Shown here one piece after another: positions 1-10,919 of a stretch of DNA of 64,000 bases. Source of the stretch: Pleurotus ostreatus/Saccharomyces cerevisiae fusant. Its lineage: Eukaryota; Opisthokonta. The translations under genes and the position numbers were made by a program. How positions within the stretch are numbered: position 1 is the stretch's first letter; each line of letters starts with the position of its first letter. Under the pieces are notes generated by a model. It saw only the letters and a list, made by a program, of their open reading frames with translations. It made no database searches and was not told the DNA's origin. Location: contig JAMQCK010000029.1 in assembly GCA_024196135.1 (NCBI GenBank), positions 1 to 64,000 of the forward strand, given 5' to 3'.

Positions 1-2266
1 GAATGCCATCGTGATCGGCCCTTCGATCGCCGGCGTCTTCCACATTCGCTCCGCGTACTTGTGCAGCGCCTGCCCGCGCTCGTACCGGTTGGGGAAGGTG
101 ATCTCGCCGCGGAGCATGGCCTTCCAGAGGTCGTCGAATTTCTTGCGAATGTCGCGGTGCACGGGGGGCCAGTCGGCGTCGTAGGGGTAGTCCAGGCAGT
201 CTTTGGGGTTGCGCGTTGGGTGGGGGCAGAGGTCCATCCAGCGAAAGAGGGAGGGGCAGCGGATGCGGAAGGCGGCGACTAGCTGGGGACCTCTGACGAT
301 CAGGTCGAGGAATCGGACGAGAACGGCGGCTTCCAGAATTTTGTCGACAGGGCTGGTCTTTGCGGAGCAGACGCAAGCGGGTACCACTTTTCGTAGCAGT
401 GGCCGCGCCGCTTCGATGAGTCTGTTGGACGACTCGTAGTCGAGAGTGTGTGGTCGATACCACTCCTTTTCGTCGCGCCGGTGGATTGCACTTTTGGCCA
501 CGGGCTGGACGCTAAAGTGCTCGACCAGCTTATTGGCGTAATGACCGCATTCCTCGGCGAGCATGGTGTTCCTCGCATCGGTATGTCTGAACAACTGGCG
601 CACGGCCGCTGCGCCGCACATGTACAGGGGAAGCGGCTCACTTGGCTTCGTGACCTCGAAGACGAGGTCCATAAGCCAGAGGAAAGTCTCCTCGTGCGGG
701 AAGCTGCCAATGCGCGCCAATGCTGGGGTGTCGGGAGCGGAAGGTCGTGCGAGCCGGTCTGCCAGCGCACGATAGCTCCCAGAGCACATATCCATGCAAA
801 CAGGAGTGCGATGCATGTAGTGACGAAGGGTGCGCACGATCATACTCCTCGACGTGAAGGTCAGCGCGCCATCTGGACGCGTGCTCCTGAGGGTGGCAGT
901 GTTCACCGCGAGCGTCTGCTCCGGCGTGAGCTTGTGGATCCTCATCGTGAACCGGTCGCGCTTTCGACGGATGGCTGGATTATAGTCGTCCATGGTACGG
1001 AACGTGAACGCCACCTCGCCGTCGACCATCACATCGTGCCCCGCCTTCGCAAAGTCGATATCCGGCGTCGACACCGGCAAGCCGAGCAGCGTACTGCACG
1101 CACGCTCGCGATACCGGTCGAACCCCACCCCCTCGCGCATATAATCCGACCGCAGCACAACCGCCAGCCGCGGACTAATCACAAACACCCGATGCAGATG
1201 GAACTCCGGATGCGTCGACAGGCAGCCCTCCCAGTACCCAAACGCTCCCGGCGCCAGCACGAATTCGTCCGTCTCCGCCGCCTCCCAGAAGCCGACGAAG
1301 TACGCTTGGGACTGCAGCTCGAAGTTGATGGCGGGGAAGTAGTCGATGGCGAAGTCGCAGTCAATGCCGAAGTTGTCGAGGAGGGAGTCCATGGATTGCT
1401 CGCGCATCCAGGCGGCGCCGATAGAGTCGATCTTGTCCATGGGGGTCTCGAGGAGGTACCGCAGGAGGTGCAGCCAGGTGTCGATGGGCGTCTGCAGGCC
1501 GTTTGCTTCACCGTACGCGGCGAATCGCTTCCGAAGCGCTAGATCCTCTGGCCGGTCCTTGTCGTAGTAGGACAGGCCGAGTATTTGTCGGCGGAAGTGC
1601 ACGAGGAAGAGGTACTTGCGGAACTCGTCGAGATCGGCACGAGCAAGCGTCAGCTTCCCCTTGGGAGCGGAATTGTGAATGTCCTCGAAGATGCGCGTCG
1701 CGTGCTTTTCCAGCTCCGCGAGCTTCCCCTCCAGCTCGACGACCTCGCGTGGATTGCTCGCATCGCGATAGAGGTCCTTAAGTACATACGCTCGGTCGAT
1801 CGAGCGCTTCTCAAGTGTCCTGGTCCCGATGTCGTAGAAGTTGAGGCATTCGGCCAAGTCCCCGGTGCAGGGGAATGCTCTGGCGCCTTCAACTTGGTGA
1901 CTAAACATGGCATGTCAGCGTCGACTTCTTGAGGAAGAAAGACAGGACGCACTGTGAAGGGCCGGCGCGATACTTCTCGAGGACGGCGCGCGGAATCTCA
2001 TGGTAATACTGCTCCTCAGGGAGTTTGAAGGCCTTCCTGGATGTAGACTTGGACGACTTCGACTTCGACGGCTGGGAAGACGACGAAAACGGCGCTGGGT
2101 GGTCTGCCCTCGAAGTCGAAGGCTGAGTTGCCTCCGAATTTGACGGCTGGGATAACTGTGAGCTCGACGGCTGAGCTGCCTTCGAGGTCGACGCCTGCGC
2201 TGCCTTCGAAGTCGACGGTTGTGAATTCGACGGCCGGGAAGACTTCTTCTTGGACTTTCGCGCCAT
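1..2266 (-). CDS. DUF4238 family protein (partial, 3' end beyond window)
   Basis: Two exons are visible: 2266..1953 and 1900..1 (continuing off the window), with a 52-nt intron at 1901..1952 that has a GTGCGT donor and a CTGAC branch site. The ATG at 2266 opens a basic, Ser-rich N-terminus (MARKSKKK...) followed by five octapeptide repeats and then the conserved start of the domain (EEQYYHEIPRAVLEKYR). The intron joins Ser-His to a second exon with the family's typical motifs: a NFYD...RTLEKRSIDRAYVLKDLYRD block, an ELEGKLAELEKHATRIFEDIH helix, and a C-terminal part with CLDYPYDADWPP. DUF4238 proteins are widespread in mushrooms and bacteria and their function is unknown. The frame stays open to base 1, so the stop is missing only because the window ends. 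The long plus-strand open frame over 448..1542 is antisense to this gene. I am confident of the family; the exact start is a little less certain. Confidence 0.85.
2099..2218 (-). repeat. Coding octapeptide repeat (5 x 24 nt) in the DUF4238 gene
   Basis: Residues 17-56 of the DUF4238 protein are five imperfect octapeptides: PSTSKAAQ, ASTSKAAQ, PSSSQLSQ, PSNSEATQ and PSTSRADH. The DNA shows the matching 24-nt periodicity. The segment is probably a disordered linker. Confidence 0.8.
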
Positions 2267-3155
2267 TTTGATTACAATGAACTCGGACACAACGGTGGTG
2301 GCAGGAGACAAAATACTGCTTTACGTGAATAAGCGCCCACAAGAACCAACTTGAACACGGTGGCGCGTGACGTCACGCGTCAGACCTGGTTCTCGTCGAT
2401 TCGCGTATGTTCGTGTTTGTGCGGGCAAGAGAGCCTCAGGAGCCTCGACCATGGCCTCGACGCACACATACAGAGTAGCCCCAGTCGTCCGAGGATTGCT
2501 GCATACACCGACGCTCGCGGCTCACCAGATGCGCAAGACAACCTGGCATTTTCGGCGAAGGCGCCTCCGTCTCGCAAGCCCTTCAGGTTGTTCTCAAGCT
2601 CACACCGAAAGTTACAATTGTACAAGGATACTGCATTGTGACCAGAGCAAAGCGACCAAATAGTAGTGTTGTGCGACGATGTATACGTATATATAAGTGA
2701 TGATGCTAAAGAGGACGCTCGAATCGTGCTGGGAGGTACGGGAAGCACTCGAATGCTGAGAGATACGGGAAAAGAAACTAAACATGCATGGGTGGGGAGT
2801 GATGGTACGTGCTGATTGTCAACTCGGGAACCAGGCGCGAAGACAGGGGATTATGGAAGGGGAATGGGGATGGGAGACGATGGGGGAGTGGAGAGAGCCA
2901 GCGCTGGCGGCGTCGACGTCGAACCCGACACCAGATGACAGTGACGAACAAGACGACGGACACCGCAGGGCGGAGGGAGGGACGATGGTGGAAGATGTGC
3001 ACTACTTTAGCAACCACCGGTTCAATGCAGAGTTTTGGTTCGTCCAGCCCGACGCCCACGCCGACCGCCCCGCCGCCGGTGACCTTCGTCGCGATGACGG
3101 GGCAGGGAGGGGAGGCAAGGTGTCGCGATAGCGGAGGTATGCGAGCCCGCATCCT
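2267..3155. other. Intergenic: DUF4238 promoter and TBP 3' flank
   Basis: This stretch lies between the DUF4238 start and the TBP stop, both on the minus strand. Open frames here have no codon bias and no recognisable domain. Nothing else was seen. Confidence 0.6.
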
Positions 3156-4242
3156 CTAGGGCTTGCGGAACTCGCATAACACGGTGTATATGGTGTTGAA
3201 GGCAGTGTAGATCTCCTCACGAACCTGAAAGGATGAGTCAGCAATGCACTTGGAAGCGTGACCGATCACAGGTATTTGTGACACGGTCACAAACAACGGG
3301 GCAGCTTACCTTGGCACCGGTCAAGACGATCTTGCCAGAGACGAAGATCAGCAGCACGACCTTGGGCTTGATCATGCGGTAGATGAGACCAGGGAAGAGC
3401 TGCACACCATCGTCAGCAACAGCACATAAGGACAACAATGTGGCGACGCACCTCAGGTTCGTAGCTGCTGAACTGTCCGTGCGAGTATGCGAGACCCTCC
3501 AGGCGGATGGGGAAGCGCACGTCACAACTGCCGACGATGTTCTGGATCTTGAACTCCGAGAACTTGGCGTCGAAGCCGAGCTTCTGGACGATGCGCGCGT
3601 ACTTGCGACTGGCAAGACGCGAGTCGTCCTCGCTCTTCGCACCGGTAACGACCATCTTGCCCGACGCGAAGATCAGGGCGGTCGTCTTGGGGTCGCGGAT
3701 GCGCATGATGACCGCGGCGAAACGCTAGTGGTGGAACGCGTAGGCACAACCCACGACGCTCATGAGCAAGAAAGGGTACTAACCTTGGGGTTGTACTCGG
3801 CATTCCTGGCGTGGAGGGCGATCGTCTTGAGGTCGAGGCGGCAGTCAAGGTTGACCGTCGCGACGATGTTTTGGAGCGTGGGGACGATGCCCTCGACGGC
3901 CGTGATGTGCTGCTGCTCGAGGGTGAGCGGCGCAGGGGTGGCGGGGACGGGCGATGATGGTCCGGCCGCGGGGGGCGACGTCGGCTTGCTCGGAGCAGTG
4001 AGCTGCTGGGGCTGGACGAAGCCCTGCGATTGCTGCTGCTGGGGCTGCCTCGACGATCCCGGGAGCGCGAGGCCACCTGCGCTCGACTGGGCGAGGTACG
4101 GGTTTGACGACGGGTAGAGCGCCTGCGAGGCCGCTGCCTGCTGTTGCTGCTGTGCTGCGAGGAGCTGTTGCTGATACTGCTGCTGCTGAGCAGCAGTGAC
4201 CTGCGGACGGCCGAAGTTGATCTGACGCGTAGGCAAAGACAT
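3156..4242 (-). CDS. TBP: TATA-binding protein (TFIID subunit)
   Basis: Four exons: 4242..3784, 3724..3452, 3399..3310 and 3224..3156, coding for 296 residues. The N-terminal ~115 residues are Gln/Ala/Pro-rich, with QQQQ runs and a stretch of Thr/Pro, and are species-variable in this family. The remaining ~180 residues form the saddle core with its two imperfect direct repeats. The first repeat begins at [17 protein letters not shown] and includes [16 protein letters not shown]. The second runs through [19 protein letters not shown] and [11 protein letters not shown] to the usual C-terminus [10 protein letters not shown]. The protein binds the TATA element and nucleates pre-initiation complexes for all three nuclear RNA polymerases. 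The introns are 52-85 nt. The start is fixed by [13 protein letters not shown], with no in-frame ATG close upstream. Single-copy essential gene; identification is secure. Confidence 0.98.
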
Positions 4243-5604
4243 TTTTTCTAAATTTGCAGCTGCGTAGACCGTGGGAACCGGGGAAAGTAAGAGTCAAGTT
4301 TCGAGGCGAGCCCCTCCTTATATACCCAAACCCATTTCAAATTCAGTCACGCCTTACATAAGCTTCGATGGGCTTCCTTTGTTCCGCGTGCTCACGATAC
4401 TGTATCACACTGGGTGTTTGACGCTTTCCGCGAATCCGCGCAAACTCCCGGTGAACTCCCCTTCAAAGCGGTCGATTTCGCCCGGGAAAAGGACCAGGTT
4501 ATATTTTCGATTTCCCTCTATCGAATGGTGCCAATTTGAGTAGGCTTTGTGGGCGGAACGAGTGTAGCTGGCGGGAGACAACGTCGACACGTGGCCTGAT
4601 GCCATCAAGCTCAGTCCGGGGCTTCGTCCTCGCTTTTTCCCTCATTCCATTCCCATTTCCCGCCATAAAAGTACCACCATTCGAAAGATAGACATCGAAT
4701 ACACTCTCTTATCATTTTTCCGAAAGAAAAAGGCCTGACAGAAGGGGGGTTCACCGGGAGTTTGCGCGGATTCGCGGAAAGCGTCAAACACCCAGTGTGA
4801 TACAGTAGCCGATAGCAACTGATGAAGGGGGGACAAAGGGCGGGCCCATCGCATTCAATGCTCAGCGTCGTTGGGCGCAATGAGCAGGGTACTCTTAGAT
4901 CGGACTCAGACAAGGAACAGAGCGAAGGAGACGAAGAGCTGTAGGGCGAAATCAGGTCAGTCCATCGAACTCGGGTAAGCGCTGTAGCCGAGTATCAGGG
5001 GCACGCACCGTATGTTATGGAGCGCCCCACGTCGTCGGCGGTGTCGAGGACGATAACAAGGGCGCCGGCCCATCCCCCATCCCCTTCGACTTGCTGCACT
5101 TCCAGTCGCTTTCGTCTGGTTGAGATGCGGGAGGCGCCAGCAAAGCAATGGAGAAGGAAGAGGTGATGGCGCACTGGTCGGATCCAGGTTTCGATGGGTC
5201 CAAAGATGGAGTGCGCCGTACGTATGCAGCCATGACGTGTGTTGACAGCGGTCGGATGGGATGGCCGCGCTCACCGGGGCGAGGAAAGGGGCAGCCAGAG
5301 CCCAACGTCGGCAAGAGGGAAGAGGAGGACGGGGGAGGGCGACGTCGAAGAGCAGGGAACGTTGTTGCTGGCAGTCAACAAGCGTGTGGTGCGGAGGCAC
5401 GGACTGCGCAGCCGGTCGGCTGACGGCACGGGCTGCCTGCCACCGCTTTGACCGACCCCAGGCACACCCCCGCGTCACAGCATAGCGCGCGAGGTGTCGG
5501 TCAACGCCGCCCTGTGTCCGCTGCGGAGGCGCAGCGCAGCCAAACATCCACTCGACCCGTACACACCCAACCCCGCTCGCCGCCCGCCAGATGAGGACGC
5601 GTTC
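4243..5604. promoter_or_regulatory. Divergent intergenic region TBP / GT15, with an inverted repeat
   Basis: This 1.36-kb stretch separates the diverging TBP and mannosyltransferase genes. It contains a perfect 59-bp inverted repeat (4398..4456 and 4749..4807, described separately). The part from 4960 to 5600 has long overlapping open frames on both strands but no recognisable protein, so I read it as GC-rich promoter/5' UTR DNA. Confidence 0.5.
4398..4807. repeat. Perfect 59-bp inverted repeat flanking a 292-bp spacer
   Basis: Arm 4398..4456 is identical, base for base, to the reverse complement of 4749..4807. Beyond the perfect core the similarity continues weakly into the spacer: CGAATGGTG-type sequence occurs about 100 bp inside both arms in the same relative order. 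The layout resembles a miniature inverted-repeat element or a duplicated and inverted regulatory segment. I could not recognise target-site duplications, so its nature is open. Confidence 0.9.
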
Positions 5605-7608
5605 ATGACCGCGCTCGCCACCGCAAGCAACGCCCCCAGGCGCTACATCGCCGTCGGCGCCATCGCACTCTTTGCCGTGGTCCGTACCCCGCGAATCACA
5701 TACTTCCCAGAGCACTCTGCTCACCGCGTTCTCCCACAGATCGCCGCGCACCTGCTGCTCACGCTCACCAACTACCGGTATAGGGCCCTTGCAGTTCGGT
5801 TCGGCTTGTCCCCAGACGGGCTCTTCCTCCAGAACGTCCTGTACGAGCAGCCCGCGGCGATCTACACCAACTTCTCGGCCCCCGAGGACGCGCGCGCGAA
5901 CGCGACCTTCGTCGTCCTCGCACGAAACTCAGAGGCCAAGGGTGTCGAGCAGAGCATTCGCGACATAGAGGCGCGCTTCAACGCACAGTACCAGTACCCC
6001 TATGTCTTCCTCAACGACGAGGAGTTCTCCGATGAGTTCAAGGCGTGCGTGATAATAAGGTTCATCAAAGGCTACGGCTCGGCTAATGGGCTTCTGCAGG
6101 CGCGTGCTGGCGCTCACGGACGCACCGGTCGAGTTCGGTGTGATACCAAGCGAGCACTGGAACCAGCCCGACTGGATCGACGAGGAGCGTGCGCTCGAGT
6201 CGCGCAAGAAGATGAAGCATGACGGGGTCATGTATGGAGGTGCGTCGCTGGGCTGTCCGTGCCTGTCCTATTGCTCATCACAATACAGGCAGCCTCTCGT
6301 ACGCGCATCCCCGCTTTCCATAGCCCCTTCGCTAACATCTTATCCCTCCCGCTGGTCCAGTTACCGCAACATGTGCCGCTTCAACTCAGGCGTGCGTATA
6401 TCGACCCTCCCCCTTTTCCTGCACGAGCTAAACCACCTCACAGTTCTTCTACCGCCATCCCCTCATGCTCCAGTACCGGTACTACTGGCGAATAGAGTGC
6501 GTCTTATCATATCTATGTACGGGCGCTTAGATCTGACCTTGCTGCCATGCTTTCCTTTGACACTATCGCAAACCTTCTCTGATGCCAAACTTCCTCTTTC
6601 GCTCTTCCCTTTGTTGTACCTCCGCTACTCCTCTGTGATCTTTCGGCCTCATCTCGGTGCCTTGTTGTCGCCTTGTTACCCCAGGCCGGACGTCCACTTT
6701 CACTGCGACATCAACTTCGACCCGTTCTTGTTCATGCAGGAGAACAAGAAGATTTATGGTGAGTGTTCATCCGGCTCTTTGTTCGTGGGTTCACCCGTGT
6801 ATGCACCCGAACCCTCTCGTGCCCATGCCGATCCCTGTGCGCAACGACCATGGGGGCAACTACGCGCCTCAACCGTGCTCATCATCATATACAATGACGC
6901 TGACCACCATCCTCAGGCTTCACCATGGCCGTCCACGAGATCGCACAGACCGTGTCCTCGCTATGGTCGACCATACAAGCCTTCATCGAGGCGAATCCAG
7001 CCGCCCCCGCCCCCTCCAACTCCCTCGACTTCGTCTCCTCCGACGCCGGCGCGTCCTACAACCTCTGCCACTTCTGGTCCAACTTCGAGATCGGGGACAT
7101 GGAGTGGTATAGGGGGGAGGTGTACAGCCGGTTCTTCGAGTGGCTGGATCGGGCGGGTGGGTTCTATTATGAGGTGAGTTGGGCGTCTTCTGGGTTGCTG
7201 GGGAGTGTTTGTTGGTGTGGGCAGCGTTTGTTGGCGTGAACAGCGGGCGCCGCCTCTTGCCCACCAATATGCGTGTGATGGTTATGCTAACGCTGCCTTC
7301 CAGCGCTGGGGCGACGCACCCGTGCACAGCCTCGCCGTCGCGCTCTTCCTCAACACCAGTCAGGTGCACTTCTTCGACCCCATTGGGTACCAGCACGACG
7401 ACTGGTCGCATTGCCCGTTGAACCGGGACCTGTGGGAGCAGGGCGAGTGCGATTGTCGGTGGAGAGGGGAGTTTGGTGAGTGCATGGATCATTCATGCCG
7501 ACACGAGTACGGTGGCTGACAGGTTATGCAGATTACATGCCCGCATCGTGCAAGGCGCGCTGGGACCAGCTGAAGCTGAAGACGTTGAACGCCACGACGC
7601 ATCTGTGA
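5605..7608 (+). CDS. GT15 (KTR/Kre2 family) alpha-1,2-mannosyltransferase, copy 1
   Basis: Ten exons: 5605..5679, 5740..6044, 6100..6239, 6289..6298, 6361..6391, 6444..6496, 6685..6758, 6917..7173, 7304..7475 and 7532..7608 (397 residues). The product should be a Golgi type II membrane protein: a short N-terminus, a signal anchor at about residues 13-30, a stem, and the catalytic domain from NATFVVLARNSE onward. Family motifs seen include YPYVFLNDEEFS, HWNQPDWIDEERA, YRNMCRFNSG, FYRHPLM, CDINFDPFLFMQE, CHFWSNFEIGDM (its Glu is the presumed nucleophile, as in yeast Kre2), RWGDAPVHSL and FDPIGYQHDDW. These enzymes add alpha-1,2-mannose to O- and N-linked glycans. Exon 4 is only 10 nt. The first intron (5680..5739) is a multiple of three and could be retained. 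A paralog lies at 38422..40193. Confidence 0.93.
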
Positions 7609-8037
7609 TGAACTCGGGCGACGCGGACGGCGGCCCAAAACCCACATCGCAACACTCACCCTCTCTTCAATCACGGAAACTCGATATAGAAATCGCTGTT
7701 CGTTGGCGTTCAGCGAAAATAGCTGCTCGCTCGCGTCCAGCAAGCTTACAAGCTCTGGAAATGGATCCAATACCCCTTGGACCTGCACCATCTCTCTCGC
7801 CGTCTGTCTTTCGCTGGGGACTTTGTACATTATTTATGCTCAGCAGGACGTACCTTATCGCTAATGCCCACTAGAGTACTAACACAGATAGTAGCATCAA
7901 TGTACTCTGCACTGTACTATAAGACGAGGGGCGAGACATGAGTCAGACGTGACGTGACAGCGACGCCACATAATGAATTTGAGATCGGCAAGCGGCCCAC
8001 CTGCCCGCCCCTCGCCCCTCGCTCCTAATCCAGAATC
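7609..8037. other. Intergenic: GT15 3' flank and bZIP-like promoter
   Basis: A 429-bp stretch between two plus-strand genes. Nothing recognisable apart from a pyrimidine-rich leader just before the ATG at 8038. Confidence 0.5.
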
Positions 8038-8595
8038 ATGTCCGCAAAGCGGGGAAGGAAGCGCGACGACAACCTCCCGCCGAACCGCGCCCGCGACGCC
8101 CAGCGCGCGTTCCGGGCGCGCCGCGCGATGCATCTCCAGGAGCTCGAGGCGCGCATGATTGAGCTCGAGGAGGAGAACGCGGCCCTCCGCCGTGCGCTCA
8201 ACCTGCCCCCCGCGAACCGCCCGCCGCTGGGGTCGGGCCCGACGGGGAAGAACCCCCCGAAGCCGCGGCCCTCGAGCGCACCGGCGGCGGTGCAGGTGCA
8301 GCAGGTCGTGGTCCCGCAGGAGCAGCGTCCGCCGTCGCCGCCGCCCGCGAGTCTCGCGGCGCTGCTTGTTCAGGGGGTGCCACCACCGCCGCCACAGGAC
8401 CAGCAGCAGGCAGAGCAGCAGCCCGAGCCGTACCCTCCCCCGCCCCCGCCGCGCGCGATGGACCCCGCGCCGTGGGCGATGAACGGCACCGCGCCAGGCG
8501 CATACCCCAGCAGCTACCCGCCGCCCCCCGGCCCCCCGCCGCACTCGCACCCATACGGGGGCCCGCCCAAGTACCCCCCTGCGTTCCGCGCGTAG
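8038..8595 (+). CDS. bZIP-like protein with an unusual basic region
   Basis: Single-exon gene for 185 residues. The N-terminus is highly basic (MSAKRGRKRDDNLPPNRARD), followed by AQRAFRARRAMHLQELEARM and a short heptad zone ending in ELEEENAALRRALNL, which together look like the basic region and start of the zipper of Yap1-type bZIP factors. When AQRAFR is aligned with the NxAAQRAFR of Yap1, the position of the invariant DNA-contacting Asn holds Ala and the next Ala is Asp. The remaining ~110 residues are Pro/Gln-rich and probably disordered. Proteins of this shape are common in mushrooms. DNA binding is inferred from the residual motif only. The ATG is in good context and codon use is strongly GC3. 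Confidence 0.82.
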   Translation: MSAKRGRKRDDNLPPNRARDAQRAFRARRAMHLQELEARMIELEEENAALRRALNLPPANRPPLGSGPTGKNPPKPRPSSAPAAVQVQQVVVPQEQRPPSPPPASLAALLVQGVPPPPPQDQQQAEQQPEPYPPPPPPRAMDPAPWAMNGTAPGAYPSSYPPPPGPPPHSHPYGGPPKYPPAFRA

Positions 8596-9128
8596 CTGCC
8601 CAGCCCGCCGCACCTGGTGAGCACCGAGTGCATGGTGGTGGTCTCTGCCAGCCCGTGCTGCGTTTTTGAAATGGTGGTGTAGGTCGGTGTATTGATGTGT
8701 TATGGTCGGTAGGGTCGTTATTCAAATGATGGGCGCCGCGCGAGCGCGAAGGCGTGGAGGGGCGTGGGGAGAGGGCCCGCGGGCGCTGGGATTCTCGACG
8801 ACGTACGCGGGGAGGGGCGGGGGAATGTATATGGTGGACGGGCTGGCGGATCGCGATCGCGCCATCGTTTCACACTGGCTTCTCGTTATGGGTGCTATGG
8901 GCGCCGAGCAGCGCACATATCGACTTTTCGATTCGTTTGTACAGGCTACCTTTCTTGTTTTATTCTTTACATTATTCTTCTTGACCACCCGTGTACTTAG
9001 AGTCGGCCGTATGCGACGGGAAGACTCGCTAGGGTCATGTGATAGCCTTCCGAAATACCTACAAAACAACCGAAAAATCTGTGAATACAACTGTCCGTTC
9101 TTGCCCTTCTACGACCTCGAGCCTGTCC
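8596..9128. other. Convergent intergenic region
   Basis: 3' flanks of the bZIP-like gene (+) and the SGNH-like gene (-). No coding signal; A/T-richer around 8930-9080, consistent with termination/polyadenylation sequence. Confidence 0.5.
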
Positions 9129-10919
9129 TCACATGCCATCGCACACACCTGCCTTCTGTAGGAGCTCGTCCACAATGGGGTCAATCGCATCAGTCGCAAC
9201 GAAGTGCGCGCGATCCAGAGCCTGAGGTGTTCATCAGCGCTGCATATGTACTTACCGGTACAGTAGGACGTACCATCAGCTCGACGGTATGCGCCTCCGT
9301 CAGCGCAAACTGGTCGACCACCTTCCAGCCATATTGACGCGCCAACTCTGCAGATATCCTCGCAAGGTAGCCCTGCCGCGTACTCGTTCGCTTGTCCTTG
9401 TGCATCTGCACGTATTCGTCTTGCCGCGGTGCGACGGCAGGCGTGGTGAGGAAGACCATCTGTGCCGGAGGCGCTTCAAGCTGGCAGTCGGTGATCATGT
9501 CGAAGAACCGAGTGAGGTCGGCGAGGAACTTGGCGGTGGATCGCCAGTGGGCTCCCTGAAATTTCTGAATGAGGATAGAGAACGGAAAGATTAGATATGC
9601 ACGCACAGCAGATACGACAAATACGTCCACTTCTTCCAAAAGCGAGGTGAGCTCAGCACAAGACGGCGCCGCATGGTTGATTTGTGGGTCCCTACAGGAC
9701 CGTCAATTCAGTCGATAGAGAGCCAATAGAAAGACGGGCTCACCAGACGAAGTTGAGGCTGAGGGCGCCCAATGTGGCGTTCTTGTCGTGTACCTTCTCG
9801 CTCTTCATCATCATGTTAGTAGCTCCTGACAATCGATGCACCATGGCGTCGTACGCGACGCGCCCGTGGCTGTCTCCCTGTAAGATTTCTGTCAGTCGAA
9901 ACGTCTAAGAAAAATGCTTGGACGCATACAATGAAAAGCACTCGCTCCGCACGTTCTGTGCACAAGGATGGATCGCCGAAGCGCAGACCAGCGTGTCTAA
10001 ACCGACAACCCTCGGGTACGAAGCGGTACCGTCCATGTACGGGGACTTTGTACCCCGCTGGGTAGGGCACGGGAGGATAGAGTGCATCGAGGGGATGATG
10101 CGGAACGTAGACACCTGGAATTGGCTCGTCGCCCTCACACGCCGGAAGGGCAGCGTCAGGTGATGAAAAAAAGTCAGAGGTGGCGCGAGAGGCGTCGTCC
10201 AGTGCCAGAGTGCTCCGAGCGGGGTTCAACAAGTGCGGTTCGTACGCCAGACACGAGGAATCGCAGGCGTTAAACTCGATGGGCTGGGAGAAGAGGGGAC
10301 GATCGACGTTCTCGGCCCAGGTCGCGTTGCGCTCGTTGTACGCGTTATAATCCTGCGGGGATGCGGTCAGAAAATTTGTGGCAAAATATCACTCGAGTCG
10401 ACGCACCTCGTAATAGTGTGCAGCGGTCAAGTATACGCGGCCGGGATTTTGCAGCACGACGTCCATGCGATAAGCGCAAGAGCCCTCGTGAACGGCGCGC
10501 TCGGTGGCATACCGCTGCGCTCCGTCGACACGAAGGTAAAATCCGTCTGGACCGCGCTCCGCCTCCATCCATGCCTCCCATTGCATCTCGTCGCTCGGCG
10601 CGTACATGTTGGATACCAGCGCCGCCTCGCAAGCCCTCGAATTTGTACGCGCGATCCTCAACGTGAAAGCGCTGCAAGACGTAGGCGCGCGGCATAGCTC
10701 CGTCCTGAACTCTGGAAGCGCAGAGGGAACCTCCTCGCACGTCTGCAGATCATGCAAAATGGGTAGAGCAGCCAAGTCCGGCGAGGGGCACGGGTCAGGT
10801 CCGGAGGACTGCAGCCGCGCGAGGAAGGGAGGCATGAACTCGAGGTGGCGATGCAGCAGGACGCTGAAGGACCCGAGAAGCGCCAGCCCGAAGGCGGCGG
10901 GAAGGCGACCGACGGGCAT
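9129..10919 (-). CDS. SGNH-hydrolase-like type II membrane protein
   Basis: Six exons: 10919..10407, 10352..9930, 9877..9744, 9691..9607, 9564..9274 and 9221..9129 (512 residues). The N-terminus has one hydrophobic segment (about residues 7-23, AAFGLALLGSFSVLL), suggesting a signal anchor with a luminal or extracellular domain. The domain carries a GDSHGR motif at 313-318 (block I serine S315) and LDRAH at 484-488 near the C-terminus (D485/H488), the arrangement of an SGNH/PC-esterase-type catalytic triad. Fungal proteins of this build are mostly annotated as hypothetical; an acyl-esterase or transferase role on glycans is an inference. The intron at 9565..9606 is only 42 nt and in frame, so it might be retained. 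Substrate unknown. Confidence 0.75.

Noticed and set aside
448..1542. 364-codon plus-strand open frame
   Set aside because: It is antisense to the DUF4238 exon, has no family features, and its codon use mirrors the minus-strand gene.
4398..4807. Calling the inverted repeat a transposon
   Set aside because: No transposase, no recognised target-site duplication and no second copy in this window; left as an inverted repeat of unknown nature.
4957..5751. 264-codon minus-strand open frame
   Set aside because: Low-complexity Arg/Pro/Ser composition typical of GC-rich antisense frames; it overlaps the start of the GT15 gene.
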